From positions 124,001-188,000 of IMG/VR virus record IMGVR_UViG_3300028608_000006: a stretch of DNA of 64,000 bases. One strand, written 5' to 3'. The position numbers and the translations under genes are program-made. How positions within the stretch are numbered: the first letter of the stretch is position 1; each line of letters starts with the position of its first letter. This stretch comes from a virus. Under the pieces are notes generated by a model, which was given only the letters and a program-made list of their open reading frames with translations, had not been told where the DNA came from and searched no databases. Shown one piece after another: positions 43,011 through 51,766 of the stretch.

Positions 43011-44351
43011 TCATTGATCCGCAGGGACTACGTTGTTCGCTAGGAACAATTCCAGGTTACTGTGTTCCCGGAAGATAGGCTGACCCGGGTTCTTGGTATC
43101 CTGTTGGTATTCCGAACGAACTGACACCACCGTTCCTTCACGATACATCAACGCCTGACTACCGCTCATGAAGTAGAAACGACATGGCATGCCCGGAACA
43201 ATCTCAGTCGCCCGAGAGTTGTGCCAAGTACGTGACACGATAGAGCCATCCGTGTACGCGTTCTGTGACAACAGCTTACACAGGTTGTTGGTCGGGGTAG
43301 AGTGGAAAGGAATGTTCTCCTCTTCACTACCACGTTGAGACGTCTTGTACTCGGACATGGAGTCTTCCCGTGTCGTGAGTGCTTGACCTCTGGCGTAGTA
43401 CTTACCCGTTTCGCCCATGATCGCATCAGAGCTCACCACACGCTTACCAGAGCCGTGGTTCTGCTTGTGGATGTCGCTGCCGTCCGTACTGTGACCTTCA
43501 CCCGTAGAGAGCACCGTGAGGACCTTATCATCAAGGAACCAACTGTTCTTCAGAGTGGGGAACACGTCAGACGGCAATGCGTAGATGTTGAGCACTTTCC
43601 GAGCATTGTCGTAACGACCCAACTTCAGAGGAGGAAAGATGTACCACATCCCTTTACGGTAGTAGGACGCCATCCCTCGACTGTAGAAGCCGAACTGATC
43701 GTCTTGCTGGAGGAACTCCGCCAGCTTAGGCAACGGCATAGGTGGAATGATGACTTGTCGGAATACCCGTGTGTTGTCGTACGGGTACTCGATGTCAACA
43801 CCCCGCCACTTATCACCCCCTGTCAAAGTCAGTTGTTCACCGAACTTGGTCAGCTGATAATGCAGGACGTTATCCAAGGTGGCCATCAGCATGTGGTCAG
43901 CCACGGTCTCGTTCTTCAACAGAGCGTAACCGATGTCCAGCAACTGGAATTCCACGGACACCATGTTCAGTGAGTCCTTGGTCGACAAATCCGCCAGAGC
44001 GGTGTTGTTCGCCGCCATAGGCGCGCTGGAGTCATGGAGTGGGATAGCCCTGAACCGATACATGGTCTGAGTGTAGCCCTGACGCTCTGTGACCTCGATG
44101 TAGAGGTTATCCTTCACCGGCAGTACGTTGTTCTGGTATACACCCGGTTGCAGCTGAGCTTTGATCCGGCAGTCATCAGAGTGGTTCACCCCAAACAACG
44201 CCAAACGAGCAAACCCAGTCGGAACAATCAACGGAATCTGCTCAGTGGGGGTAATGACCATCGCGGACATGGTAAAGATTCGTTCGCCACCACCCTGGTC
44301 GATCGTGTTGGCATACGCGACCAGGTTGGCTAACGGCTTTGGTACATCCAT
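43011..44351 (-). CDS. probable tail or baseplate protein (446 aa)
   Basis: 446 aa, not recognised. It is beta-rich with few lysines. Residues 255-330 have charged, flexible segments (STGEGHSTDGSDIHKQNHGS and YKTSQRGSEEENIPF). Its character resembles hub or wedge proteins of contractile tails. It is the last gene of a four-gene run (47880 to 43011) with overlaps of 1 to 4 bases or gaps of 3, so production is translationally coupled. The run probably makes one sub-complex of the tail. Confidence 0.5.
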   Translation of the reverse strand: MDVPKPLANLVAYANTIDQGGGERIFTMSAMVITPTEQIPLIVPTGFARLALFGVNHSDDCRIKAQLQPGVYQNNVLPVKDNLYIEVTERQGYTQTMYRFRAIPLHDSSAPMAANNTALADLSTKDSLNMVSVEFQLLDIGYALLKNETVADHMLMATLDNVLHYQLTKFGEQLTLTGGDKWRGVDIEYPYDNTRVFRQVIIPPMPLPKLAEFLQQDDQFGFYSRGMASYYRKGMWYIFPPLKLGRYDNARKVLNIYALPSDVFPTLKNSWFLDDKVLTVLSTGEGHSTDGSDIHKQNHGSGKRVVSSDAIMGETGKYYARGQALTTREDSMSEYKTSQRGSEEENIPFHSTPTNNLCKLLSQNAYTDGSIVSRTWHNSRATEIVPGMPCRFYFMSGSQALMYREGTVVSVRSEYQQDTKNPGQPIFREHSNLELFLANNVVPADQ

Positions 44352-44354
44352 GAC

Positions 44355-45071
44355 TTATCCTCTAAAGAGCCATTCGGACGTCTCAGTCGCGTTCGACTCC
44401 AGATTCACCAGACTGTCCATTACGGCCGTAGAAGGCTGCACGGGGCGATCAGCGGTTGCCAGCATGCTGTCTGAGGTCACGAAGTCCTGTTCTTGCAATG
44501 CATCAAGGTGACTGACGAAACTGATCTCGCCTTTCTCCTTGTTGTGGCTGAACAACATCGACAGGCCCATCAGACCGACCCTGTTCAATGCCTTGTCGGT
44601 AATCATCTGCTTCTCGATATCGTTATCGATCACAAACGGCTTGAGACGCTTGTAGATGGGGAACAGATACCAAGCCAGGGATTCCAACCAACGCAGCTCC
44701 TGAATCGGCGGTGTGCTGAACTCAGGAGCGTTGTTCTTGATCTCACACCAGAGCATGATGTATTCCTGGATCGATTCATAGATCTCAGGTACGACATGGT
44801 TAGCGTTGTTGAACCCCAGATCTTCATGCCCTGTCAAGTTCGGCAGGATGTCGATCATCTGACAGCAGTTCATCTTCCTGACTTGGTGGTTATCGAAGTA
44901 ACCCGCGTCGTTGGCGTACCCTTCCTGCTTGGATTCGTAACGCGTACGCAGCTGGTCGATGTCCATCAAGGTCTTCGGAGCAATCCACACCGGGTAGGCA
45001 CGGTTGTTCAGAATGTTGAACAGAAAGAAGACCCGATCTCGGATCTGGTTGTACCGCGAATGAGACATCAT
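44355..45071 (-). CDS. unknown helical protein of the tail operon (238 aa)
   Basis: 238 aa, not recognised. It is helical and rich in Leu, Tyr and Trp (QEYIMLWCEIKNN, RWLESLAWYLFPIYKRL), with a polar tail from about 205. Two adjacent ATGs (45069 and 45066) compete; the first has AGGTGATC upstream. It overlaps the 429-aa gene by 4 bases (ATGA). A baseplate wedge role would suit the set but is not shown. Confidence 0.55.
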   Translation of the reverse strand: MMSHSRYNQIRDRVFFLFNILNNRAYPVWIAPKTLMDIDQLRTRYESKQEGYANDAGYFDNHQVRKMNCCQMIDILPNLTGHEDLGFNNANHVVPEIYESIQEYIMLWCEIKNNAPEFSTPPIQELRWLESLAWYLFPIYKRLKPFVIDNDIEKQMITDKALNRVGLMGLSMLFSHNKEKGEISFVSHLDALQEQDFVTSDSMLATADRPVQPSTAVMDSLVNLESNATETSEWLFRG

Positions 45072-46357
45072 AGAGGATCACCTAATTTGCGGCTGACCTC
45101 CAACAAGAGCATCAGGATCGCACCGTGGTAAAGTTGTTTGTTCTTGTCGAGGTCGAAGTAACCCTCGCAATAAGCAAGCAGCTTCTTCTTGTCCACGACT
45201 TTATCCCGAAGGATGGTGAGTACCAGTTGTTCAAACGTATCTTCCGGAGTGCCCTCAAAGAACAGTTCGGAGAACACGTAATTCGAGAAGTTCTTTTCAG
45301 TCGACGGCAACAGGATAGGGAACCCGTCCATGTTGAAGTAGGCTTTGTACTCCTTGTAGTCCTCTGGGTTGGTGCAGATGAACCACATGAACTTGCTGGA
45401 ACGCAGGTTACCGTAGAGCCGGGTATTCGCCAGACGCGTGGTCTGGATCATGGCAGCCTTATCGGAACAGATCCGCAGCAGGTTGAAATCACCCCGCAGC
45501 AAGACTTCCCAGATGTTGATGGTGCCGTGATAACCCTTGTCCAAGCCGCCGTACTGTACGGAGAACTCGTTGATGAACGGGTACGTGGTTTGCAGCTCAG
45601 GAGGCAACACCGACCGGATAAAGCTAACCAGGTACTGGTCGTACACCTTCTCCCCGTTGGACGCATCGTAAGCAATGGTCTTCTCGGGGTTCCAGTAGAA
45701 CTCACGCATCACGTAGTTAGCGATGGTGGCTTTCCAGTGTGACAGCTTTTGACCGATGTCGTAGGCTTCTGGACTGATAACGTCAGCACCACTGTGCAGT
45801 GCTGCGTCACGGTCGTAAACCTGTTCATCCACCACACGGCCGTTCAGGATGTCGTACCATTCCTTGGTCAGAATCCCGAGGAACTGAAAGGTCAGGTAAA
45901 ACATCTTGTTTGCGGTGACGTTACGAGGCTCAGGCTGTTCGGTTACCGTGAACAGGCCCGCGTTGCCATCGCCGATGTCCATGATCATCACGTCATAGCG
46001 CACAGGTGCCAGCTTGCTGATCGACCAACCATTGAACGTTTCGGTGCTTTCGCCGTTCTCCGGGTTGAAGTTAAACGCCCCGTCACCTTCCTGCTTGATG
46101 ATGGTTCGCTTGATTCGGGTGTAGCTTTGATACGTCCCGGTGTTCCCTGGAGAAAACGGGGTGGGTTCTTCATCAGCACCCAAGAAGCAACGGTAGTACT
46201 CGCACAGACGCGGAGCGCCATCCACCATACTCAGCAGACTGGTTTCAGGCTGATAAGAAGAGTCCACGATGGAGTGTTTGAAACTGTCACTGTAAATCTT
46301 GGGGACATCCGGCGTAGGCGGAGTCTCTTTCCCCAGCGGAGTAATCGCAAAGGACAT
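45068..46357 (-). CDS. unknown probable tail or baseplate protein (429 aa)
   Basis: 429 aa, not recognised. The N-terminal third is Pro/Ser-rich with short beta strands. The rest is mixed alpha/beta with many aromatics (KEWYDILNGRVVDEQVYDRD, EFYWNPEKTI). It has no signal peptide, nucleotide site or membrane helix. Its start overlaps the stop of the 507-aa gene by one base (TAATG), and its end overlaps the 238-aa gene by 4 bases, which indicates fixed stoichiometry in one assembly. Confidence 0.55.
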   Translation of the reverse strand: MSFAITPLGKETPPTPDVPKIYSDSFKHSIVDSSYQPETSLLSMVDGAPRLCEYYRCFLGADEEPTPFSPGNTGTYQSYTRIKRTIIKQEGDGAFNFNPENGESTETFNGWSISKLAPVRYDVMIMDIGDGNAGLFTVTEQPEPRNVTANKMFYLTFQFLGILTKEWYDILNGRVVDEQVYDRDAALHSGADVISPEAYDIGQKLSHWKATIANYVMREFYWNPEKTIAYDASNGEKVYDQYLVSFIRSVLPPELQTTYPFINEFSVQYGGLDKGYHGTINIWEVLLRGDFNLLRICSDKAAMIQTTRLANTRLYGNLRSSKFMWFICTNPEDYKEYKAYFNMDGFPILLPSTEKNFSNYVFSELFFEGTPEDTFEQLVLTILRDKVVDKKKLLAYCEGYFDLDKNKQLYHGAILMLLLEVSRKLGDPL

Positions 46358-47880
46358 TATCTTCTCTCCTGGATGATGTTCCAGGCAATCAGCCCGGCAT
46401 TCGAGGTGTAGGTGTTAATTGGACGCGTCGGGAACTTACCCCAGCCTTTAGCGATGTCTTGACGGACTTCGAACAGGTGGTTGATCCAGTGACTGTCAAA
46501 CTGGTTCCAGTCGTATTCGTTCCAGAACGACTCAATGATCAAACGATCATCAGGATGATTGCGCATATCATCCCAGAAGGCGTCTGTGTAGTCGCGTATG
46601 GCCCAATCGATGCAAATGACGACCCGATATGTGTTACGCATCTCAGGCAGCCCAGAGAGCCAGATAGTACCCGTCTCGTCCAACGACATCCGAGGAATGT
46701 GTACGCGCTGGTCATTACTGAACACTTGAATGGTGAAACAGCTCTCGTTATCACGGAAAGCAAACTCACGACGACGCAGGATGTAGTTCTTAACCCGTTC
46801 GTTCCATTCGTAGCCCGGGATCTCGAAGATGTTACCCAGCGCTTGGTTCTCGACATTCTGAACAGAACAGCGAACCTGGATAACCGGTTGCATCCACGCA
46901 CGGAACTTCCAACGCCATGGATCGTGCAACGGTAGGCGGAGGTAGTACGGTGCTTGAATGTGACGGTCAGGGAAACCTAGGTCACGAGCAAACGCCACTT
47001 CAGGAGCCACACGCTTGTTGAACTGTTCTACGTGTTTTTCCTGAGGAGCCGGAATAAAGGCTTCAGGGATTTGGCTTTGGTAAACCATCAGCGGGTACTG
47101 CAACTCCCAACCAATGAACTCTTGGAAGAAGAAGTTGTAGTTCATCGTGACTTCGTACTTACCAAAGGTTTCTGCTTTACGAGCCAGAGCGGTTTGCGGT
47201 TCGTCGAAGTAGATGCCGATGTTGTCCAGCTTCAGTGGGGCTACCATGCGCTTGAGGTTGCCCGCCACGTTACTGATCGTGGTGACCGGGGACTTGCAGC
47301 CAGCATCGAACCAATCCGGCAGCTCAGGAGTCGTAGGTTCGTTCGCCACTAGCAAACCGTGGATCGCTTTCATGAACTCGATAATCTGTGGGTTGATCAC
47401 CAAGTGAATGTTGGCACTGAAGTTAAAGGCGGCGATCTGGTTGGCTTGCAAACGGTTGATGCGGTTAACAAAGGTCTTGGCAGAAGTCCGGCTATTAAAG
47501 TAAGCCGTGACCGCTACCTTGATGCGACGCCCTTCAAAGCTAGGCGTAAGAATCAGCGGCAACGCACCCCCGTCGGACCAAACCGGTAGTTCAGTCTCCA
47601 TGCGGCGGGAGTTGCTGAAACCAGAGTTGAACTCATGCTGTTCAACTTCGGTAGCGATGAAAATCTTGTTACGGAATACACCGTCGGTATAACGGACAGA
47701 GCGGTCGTCGTCAGTGGCGTTGTTGCCAACTAACTTAGCGATCTCGTTCTCACCGTTGAAGTAAATCTGGTTACCACTGTCCAGTCCGTAGAACTTGAGT
47801 ACTTGACGGATGGAATCCATAATAGCTGGTCTGAAGAAAGCATTGTAGTCTTCCTCCGACTCAATAAAGGTGTTGAACAT
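46357..47880 (-). CDS. unknown probable tail or baseplate protein (507 aa)
   Basis: 507 aa, not recognised. It is the first gene of the four-gene operon. Beta-rich and aromatic-rich throughout (EFIGWELQYPLMVYQSQIPEAF, PYYLRLPLHDPWRWKFRAW), acidic at its start (ESEEDYNAFFRP). It has the look of a structural protein and no catalytic motif. A hairpin lies upstream (47911-47941). Confidence 0.55.
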   Translation of the reverse strand: MFNTFIESEEDYNAFFRPAIMDSIRQVLKFYGLDSGNQIYFNGENEIAKLVGNNATDDDRSVRYTDGVFRNKIFIATEVEQHEFNSGFSNSRRMETELPVWSDGGALPLILTPSFEGRRIKVAVTAYFNSRTSAKTFVNRINRLQANQIAAFNFSANIHLVINPQIIEFMKAIHGLLVANEPTTPELPDWFDAGCKSPVTTISNVAGNLKRMVAPLKLDNIGIYFDEPQTALARKAETFGKYEVTMNYNFFFQEFIGWELQYPLMVYQSQIPEAFIPAPQEKHVEQFNKRVAPEVAFARDLGFPDRHIQAPYYLRLPLHDPWRWKFRAWMQPVIQVRCSVQNVENQALGNIFEIPGYEWNERVKNYILRRREFAFRDNESCFTIQVFSNDQRVHIPRMSLDETGTIWLSGLPEMRNTYRVVICIDWAIRDYTDAFWDDMRNHPDDRLIIESFWNEYDWNQFDSHWINHLFEVRQDIAKGWGKFPTRPINTYTSNAGLIAWNIIQERR

Positions 47881-47910
47881 GTCGAATACTCGTTGTACGA
47901 ATGAACAAAT

Positions 47911-47953
47911 CCGGTATGGAAGGGGCCACCCTCCATACCGGCATTATGCCTGC
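47911..47953 (-). terminator. hairpin with GCAGGCATAA upstream and ATTTGTT downstream
   Basis: A 10-bp stem (47911-47920 with 47932-47941) plus an inner GGG/CCC lies after the stop of the 242-aa gene on the minus strand. ATTTGTTC follows. The TTATG-type motif (47944-47953) is here on the gene side, the opposite of most other hairpins. Confidence 0.6.
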
Positions 47954-48682
47954 TTAACCGGCTTTGTCTTTATCACTGGCATCGAGAAGGCGATAGCGTA
48001 CGAACCACAGACGATCATCGGGAGTCCTGAAGACAGCGAGATCGGAAACCCCGTCGTTCATCAGGTCAACCACTTCGGCTTCCAGCATGTCCGCCACCGA
48101 AGGAGCGCACTCGATCGTGTGGTGAATCAGCTCAGCGGCCAAAGATTGAACGAAGCCCTTTCCCAGACCACCACCGCCAACCACGATCACGTCGTAAGCC
48201 GGGAAGACCTTGCTGACCAAAGCCAGTTGAGCCTTCTGTTCACCCAACGAGCAGCACACGGCGATCTTCGGACGATCGAACTTGGCCTTGTCCTTCACGG
48301 TGATGGCGAGAGAGCCTTTAACGTGGATGGACGTCTCGAGGATGTAAACCCCGGAAGAGAGTGTCCCCTCAACACCGAACCGCACAGTACCCTCATCGGC
48401 CTCGTAATCAACGCCAGGGGTCAGATACAAACGGTACTTAGCGGAAACAGCCGCCATCACGTCTTCCCAGCTGTCGCCTTCGCTTGCCATGACTTCAGCA
48501 CGCTGACCAGACAGGTAACGAGTGACGTCAACCTTTGGCATGGTAACCCGTTTGGTTTCCTCACCGATCTGGACAACGAAGACTGCCTTCTCTGGAGACT
48601 CAGCAGCGCCGGACTGAATGACCGCGCCAACCGGCAAACTTGCAAGCACAAGTTCCAGCACGCGAGGATTAACGTTACTCAT
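47954..48682 (-). CDS. unknown (242 aa), end of head-protein operon
   Basis: 242 aa, not recognised. The N-terminal half is beta-rich with many Val and Gly. The middle has SKVFPAYDVIVVGGGGLGKGF, which looks like a glycine loop after a strand but lacks the lysine-Ser/Thr pattern of a P-loop. Cysteines are at AVCCSLG. It overlaps the 469-aa gene by 8 bases. As last gene before a terminator in the head cluster it is likely late-expressed. Confidence 0.55.
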   Translation of the reverse strand: MSNVNPRVLELVLASLPVGAVIQSGAAESPEKAVFVVQIGEETKRVTMPKVDVTRYLSGQRAEVMASEGDSWEDVMAAVSAKYRLYLTPGVDYEADEGTVRFGVEGTLSSGVYILETSIHVKGSLAITVKDKAKFDRPKIAVCCSLGEQKAQLALVSKVFPAYDVIVVGGGGLGKGFVQSLAAELIHHTIECAPSVADMLEAEVVDLMNDGVSDLAVFRTPDDRLWFVRYRLLDASDKDKAG

Positions 48683-50084
48683 CCTTCTTCCCCTTCTTAT
48701 CGGTATCAGCGATGAAGATCTTTGGACTGATACCGGAGATAGCCTTTTGGATACCGGCCATCAGTTTGGTGTGAGCAGCCAGTTCGAACTTAACGTCCTT
48801 CAGCTTCTCTTTACCGGTTTTGACCTTGTCTTGGACTTTGGCCTTTTTAGCCTTCGCCACGTCCTTGTTGCTTTCGTCACCGGTGGTATCGCTGGACGCG
48901 GTCTTGATCTCAGCCACAGCCTTTTGAGCGTCGGTGATCTCAGCGTTCAGTTTACCGCCAGACGTAGCCTCTTTGGACATGAACCCCATCAGGGCGTCGA
49001 TGACCTTAGGGGCGTCGCTTGGGGTACGCAGCTGACTGACCAACCCTTTCAGCTTACCCGAAGGATCAACTTCAGCCATCAGGTTGGTAATACCTTCCCG
49101 GGCTTTGTCGTTGATCACCGCGGCCGTGTCCTTCATCGACTGCAAGGCCTTCTTGTTGTTATCAGCCATCAACTCAGCCGACTTAACCTTTTCTTCAGGC
49201 TTGCTGGTGGTGAAGAGGTCTTTGATAGCACCCAAGGATGCTGTCAGTGCGCTCCAAGCTTTCTCGCCCATGTCTTTGATCGCGTCAAAGATAGGACCTT
49301 CCTGACCGGCATAACCTTCCAGACGAATGTTGTTAGCATTCGCCACGCCAATGAAGTATTCCTTAGCAGGACTCTCGGTCCCGTTCAGGAAGTGCTCCAT
49401 CCCCTCGATAATCATGAGGGGGTGTTCCAGCGCGCAGCCGCACAGACAGTCGGTGTCTTTACGACATTCCAACCCGTCCACATCGAAGTCAGGATCAGGG
49501 ATCTCTTCCAGATCATCGGGGTCAACCTCTGGGTACTCTGGCAACCCAGCCTCGGCGCCGATCCGGCAGGCCACGAAGCAATCCGTCAATTCAAAGACCT
49601 TTTGAATGTACTCGAGTTGGCGGACATAACCACGCAGGATGGCAACCGGGAACTCTTCCTCCCCGGCATTAAGCTGTGCCAGTTTACCCAGATTGAAACG
49701 CACGTCATCCATGAAGAGTGCGAGCGAACTGGTCTGGTCCATGGGACCGCCTTTGTTCCCCATTCCACTGATGGTCATCGCCAATGTCGTTGGGCGTTCG
49801 TAGTAAGCGTTATGCATGTCATTAAAGACATCTAAGAGGTAAAGGTTCAGCGCACTGTTAACCTTCATCTCCGCCGCATCGTAATACGAGAAGTTCTTCT
49901 CGATACAAGCCAGAACATTGTTGAGAAGCGAGCGAACCTTCTTCTCATCCATAGGCTCGTCACCACTGTAACTACCCAGAGACTCGATGATCCGTTTCAG
50001 GATCGGGTGATCGTCCTTGGAGAACTCGAACATCTTGGTGATCAACATCATCCCCAAGAGAGACAACTGGAGGTAAAGACTCAT
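48675..50084 (-). CDS. internal head protein candidate with GQE processing site (469 aa)
   Basis: 469 aa. The N-terminal part (1-250) is helical and contains a cysteine-rich acidic patch (DVDGLECRKDTDCLCGCALEH). At 258-263 it has YAGQE then G, followed by PIFDAIKDMGEKAWSALTAS. This is the Gly-x-Glu plus Gly pattern and amphipathic helix shared with five other proteins in this region. Removal of the first 262 residues by the prohead protease would leave a Lys/Ala-rich helical protein of about 207 residues. It ends in a basic tail (DTDKKGKKDE). The role is inferred from phiKZ inner-body proteins. Confidence 0.5.
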   Translation of the reverse strand: MSLYLQLSLLGMMLITKMFEFSKDDHPILKRIIESLGSYSGDEPMDEKKVRSLLNNVLACIEKNFSYYDAAEMKVNSALNLYLLDVFNDMHNAYYERPTTLAMTISGMGNKGGPMDQTSSLALFMDDVRFNLGKLAQLNAGEEEFPVAILRGYVRQLEYIQKVFELTDCFVACRIGAEAGLPEYPEVDPDDLEEIPDPDFDVDGLECRKDTDCLCGCALEHPLMIIEGMEHFLNGTESPAKEYFIGVANANNIRLEGYAGQEGPIFDAIKDMGEKAWSALTASLGAIKDLFTTSKPEEKVKSAELMADNNKKALQSMKDTAAVINDKAREGITNLMAEVDPSGKLKGLVSQLRTPSDAPKVIDALMGFMSKEATSGGKLNAEITDAQKAVAEIKTASSDTTGDESNKDVAKAKKAKVQDKVKTGKEKLKDVKFELAAHTKLMAGIQKAISGISPKIFIADTDKKGKKDE

Positions 50085-50095
50085 GCCGAGGCTCC

Positions 50096-50584
50096 CTATT
50101 TGATTTTGACTTGAACTGTGCCTTTAAAGAGCACAGCGTTGCGAGCGTCGATGGTCATGTAGTCCTCAAACGAGCTGAGATCCACTTCGCTGAGCGACAG
50201 GCCGTTCAGACCTACCACGCGCTTCCACTGCGAGAACAACAGCCCCAGCGAGTCCCCAGGGCTCAGCTGGTCGGCCTCCTGAGCGATAACCGGATACTCT
50301 TGGGTCAGCAGGTCGATGCTCAGTTTTTCATTCAAAGCGTCAGGAGTGGTGAGTGAGTCCTTGAACTCAAAGCCGGTAATGTCCTGAGGGATGGTTGCGA
50401 ACAACTCGCCCAAGTCCACACGCTCAACCAACACAGCGTTCAGAGCATCGCCGCTCACAGCGTACTTGAACGACTTATCGTTGATCGGGTGAACCGTGCC
50501 GAAGCGAGGGTTCAGGTTAGTCAAGCCAGCCTGATGAACGGCCGACGAAACAATGACCGTTTGGTTAAACAGATTAAGCCGCAT
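50096..50584 (-). CDS. unknown small head-region protein with repeated D-A-x-N-A-V-L (162 aa)
   Basis: 162 aa, not recognised. Two related stretches occur: GDALNAVLVERVDLG near 45 and DARNAVLFKGTVQVK near the C-terminus. Both have Asp-Ala-x-Asn-Ala-Val-Leu then strands, suggesting a duplicated or strand-swapped fold. No Gly-x-Glu site of the family type is present. It overlaps the 352-aa gene by 11 bases and precedes the 469-aa gene by 11 bp, so it is made together with internal head proteins. Confidence 0.55.
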   Translation of the reverse strand: MRLNLFNQTVIVSSAVHQAGLTNLNPRFGTVHPINDKSFKYAVSGDALNAVLVERVDLGELFATIPQDITGFEFKDSLTTPDALNEKLSIDLLTQEYPVIAQEADQLSPGDSLGLLFSQWKRVVGLNGLSLSEVDLSSFEDYMTIDARNAVLFKGTVQVKIK

Positions 50585-51632
50585 GAGACTTACCCTTGTT
50601 GACAGTGGCGTTCAGGATGGACAACGAAGCGAAAAGACCTTTGAAGATGGTCAGCTCCAGCAACTTAATGTTGGCCATGCCGTTACGCATGATGGTTTGA
50701 AGGTCACTGATCGTGCTAACGTAGTGAGAGTTCTTGTCGGAGTCAGCCTTCTTGGTCTTCTCCAGCTCTTTGTTCAGAGCCTTAATGAAATCCTTTTCCA
50801 GCTTGACGGTGAACTCCATCAGGTCATCAGCGTTGTTCATCAACGCCTTGTGTTCCTTGAACAACCGCAAGACTTCCGTTTGGTTGGTACGGAAGGTTGG
50901 GTTTTTAGACTGGTTAGGTGGGGACGGTACTTCGTGCAACTTACCGTTCTGATCCATCTTGAAGTCGTGGGAAGCAAAGAACGGAGTGGAGACGTTGAAC
51001 CCTTTAATGCTCAGAGTCCCCATCCCCAAAGAGACAATCTTGTTGATCGTTTCTTTGAGTTGTGCAGGACCGTTGTTGGTAGGGGCGGTCATGTCGGTCA
51101 GAGACTTACACGCACCCTGAAGGATACCGACGTACAGAGCCACGCGCTTCATGGCTTCACCGCAATCGTGGAACGCCGAGGACATCCAAGACAGACTAGC
51201 TTCCGGTTTGGTCAGCTTATCGTAGATGTCCATGTAGTCGAGGGGATAATGGATCTCCCCGGTGTTGATGCCGTTCTTCTCGATGTCGAGTTCCAGGGAC
51301 TTGGTCTTGCGGCTGACCGCTTCTTTCTTACCGGTAAAGAAAGAGAACAGCCACTTGAAGAAATCTTTGACGGCCTGGATAACAACCTCAACGCCCTTCT
51401 TAACTTTGTCGAGGAAACCCTCGTTGCCCGATACAACAGAAACTTCTGGCAGGGAGACGTGAGAGAAGATCGCTTGATAGAACTCTTCGTTACCACTTAC
51501 GCGGTCGTACTCTTTGGAGAGTTCAAACTTGGTGTCTTCGTCGATCACATCGCTGTAACCTTTTTGGTCCGCGTTGTATTCTTCCAACAACGTCGGGGTG
51601 TTGATAAAACGTGGACTATCAGTAATGGACAT
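50574..51632 (-). CDS. internal head protein candidate with two GNE sites (352 aa)
   Basis: 352 aa. The N-terminal part contains two copies of a site, VSGNE then EF at 46-51 and VSGNE then GF at 67-73. The second leads into an amphipathic, aromatic-rich helix (LDKVKKGVEVVIQAVKDFFK and then WLFSFF). The rest is mostly helical. Loss of the first 71 residues would follow the processing pattern of phiKZ inner-body proteins. The doubled site is uncommon in the set. A strong hairpin lies between this gene and the upstream 415-aa gene. Confidence 0.55.
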   Translation of the reverse strand: MSITDSPRFINTPTLLEEYNADQKGYSDVIDEDTKFELSKEYDRVSGNEEFYQAIFSHVSLPEVSVVSGNEGFLDKVKKGVEVVIQAVKDFFKWLFSFFTGKKEAVSRKTKSLELDIEKNGINTGEIHYPLDYMDIYDKLTKPEASLSWMSSAFHDCGEAMKRVALYVGILQGACKSLTDMTAPTNNGPAQLKETINKIVSLGMGTLSIKGFNVSTPFFASHDFKMDQNGKLHEVPSPPNQSKNPTFRTNQTEVLRLFKEHKALMNNADDLMEFTVKLEKDFIKALNKELEKTKKADSDKNSHYVSTISDLQTIMRNGMANIKLLELTIFKGLFASLSILNATVNKGKSHAA

Positions 51633-51693
51633 AAGGAAGCCCCTTGTCAGTGGTTAATAGAACGTGCCTATAGCATCCCCTAAATATCAAAAT

Positions 51694-51735
51694 GCAGACA
51701 TAAGGCTATCGCCCGGGATTGCCCCGGGCGATAGC
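51694..51735 (-). terminator. 13-bp hairpin with TTATGTCTGC tail
   Basis: 51705-51717 pairs perfectly with 51723-51735 around a 5-base loop. On the minus strand TTATGTCTGC (reverse complement at 51694-51703) and ATTTTGA follow. It ends the unit of the 415-aa gene. Confidence 0.8.
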
Positions 51736-51766
51736 ACTCATTTACGTCGTGCGCTAACCGCGAGGG

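Noticed and set aside
42834-43043. 69-codon plus-strand frame after the Kelch gene
   Set aside because: It crosses the terminator hairpin and the end of the 446-aa gene and has no SD.
48150-48180. Glycine-rich GGGGLGKG in the 242-aa protein as a P-loop
   Set aside because: There is no Ser/Thr after GK (GKGF) and no Walker B strand, so nucleotide binding is not supported.
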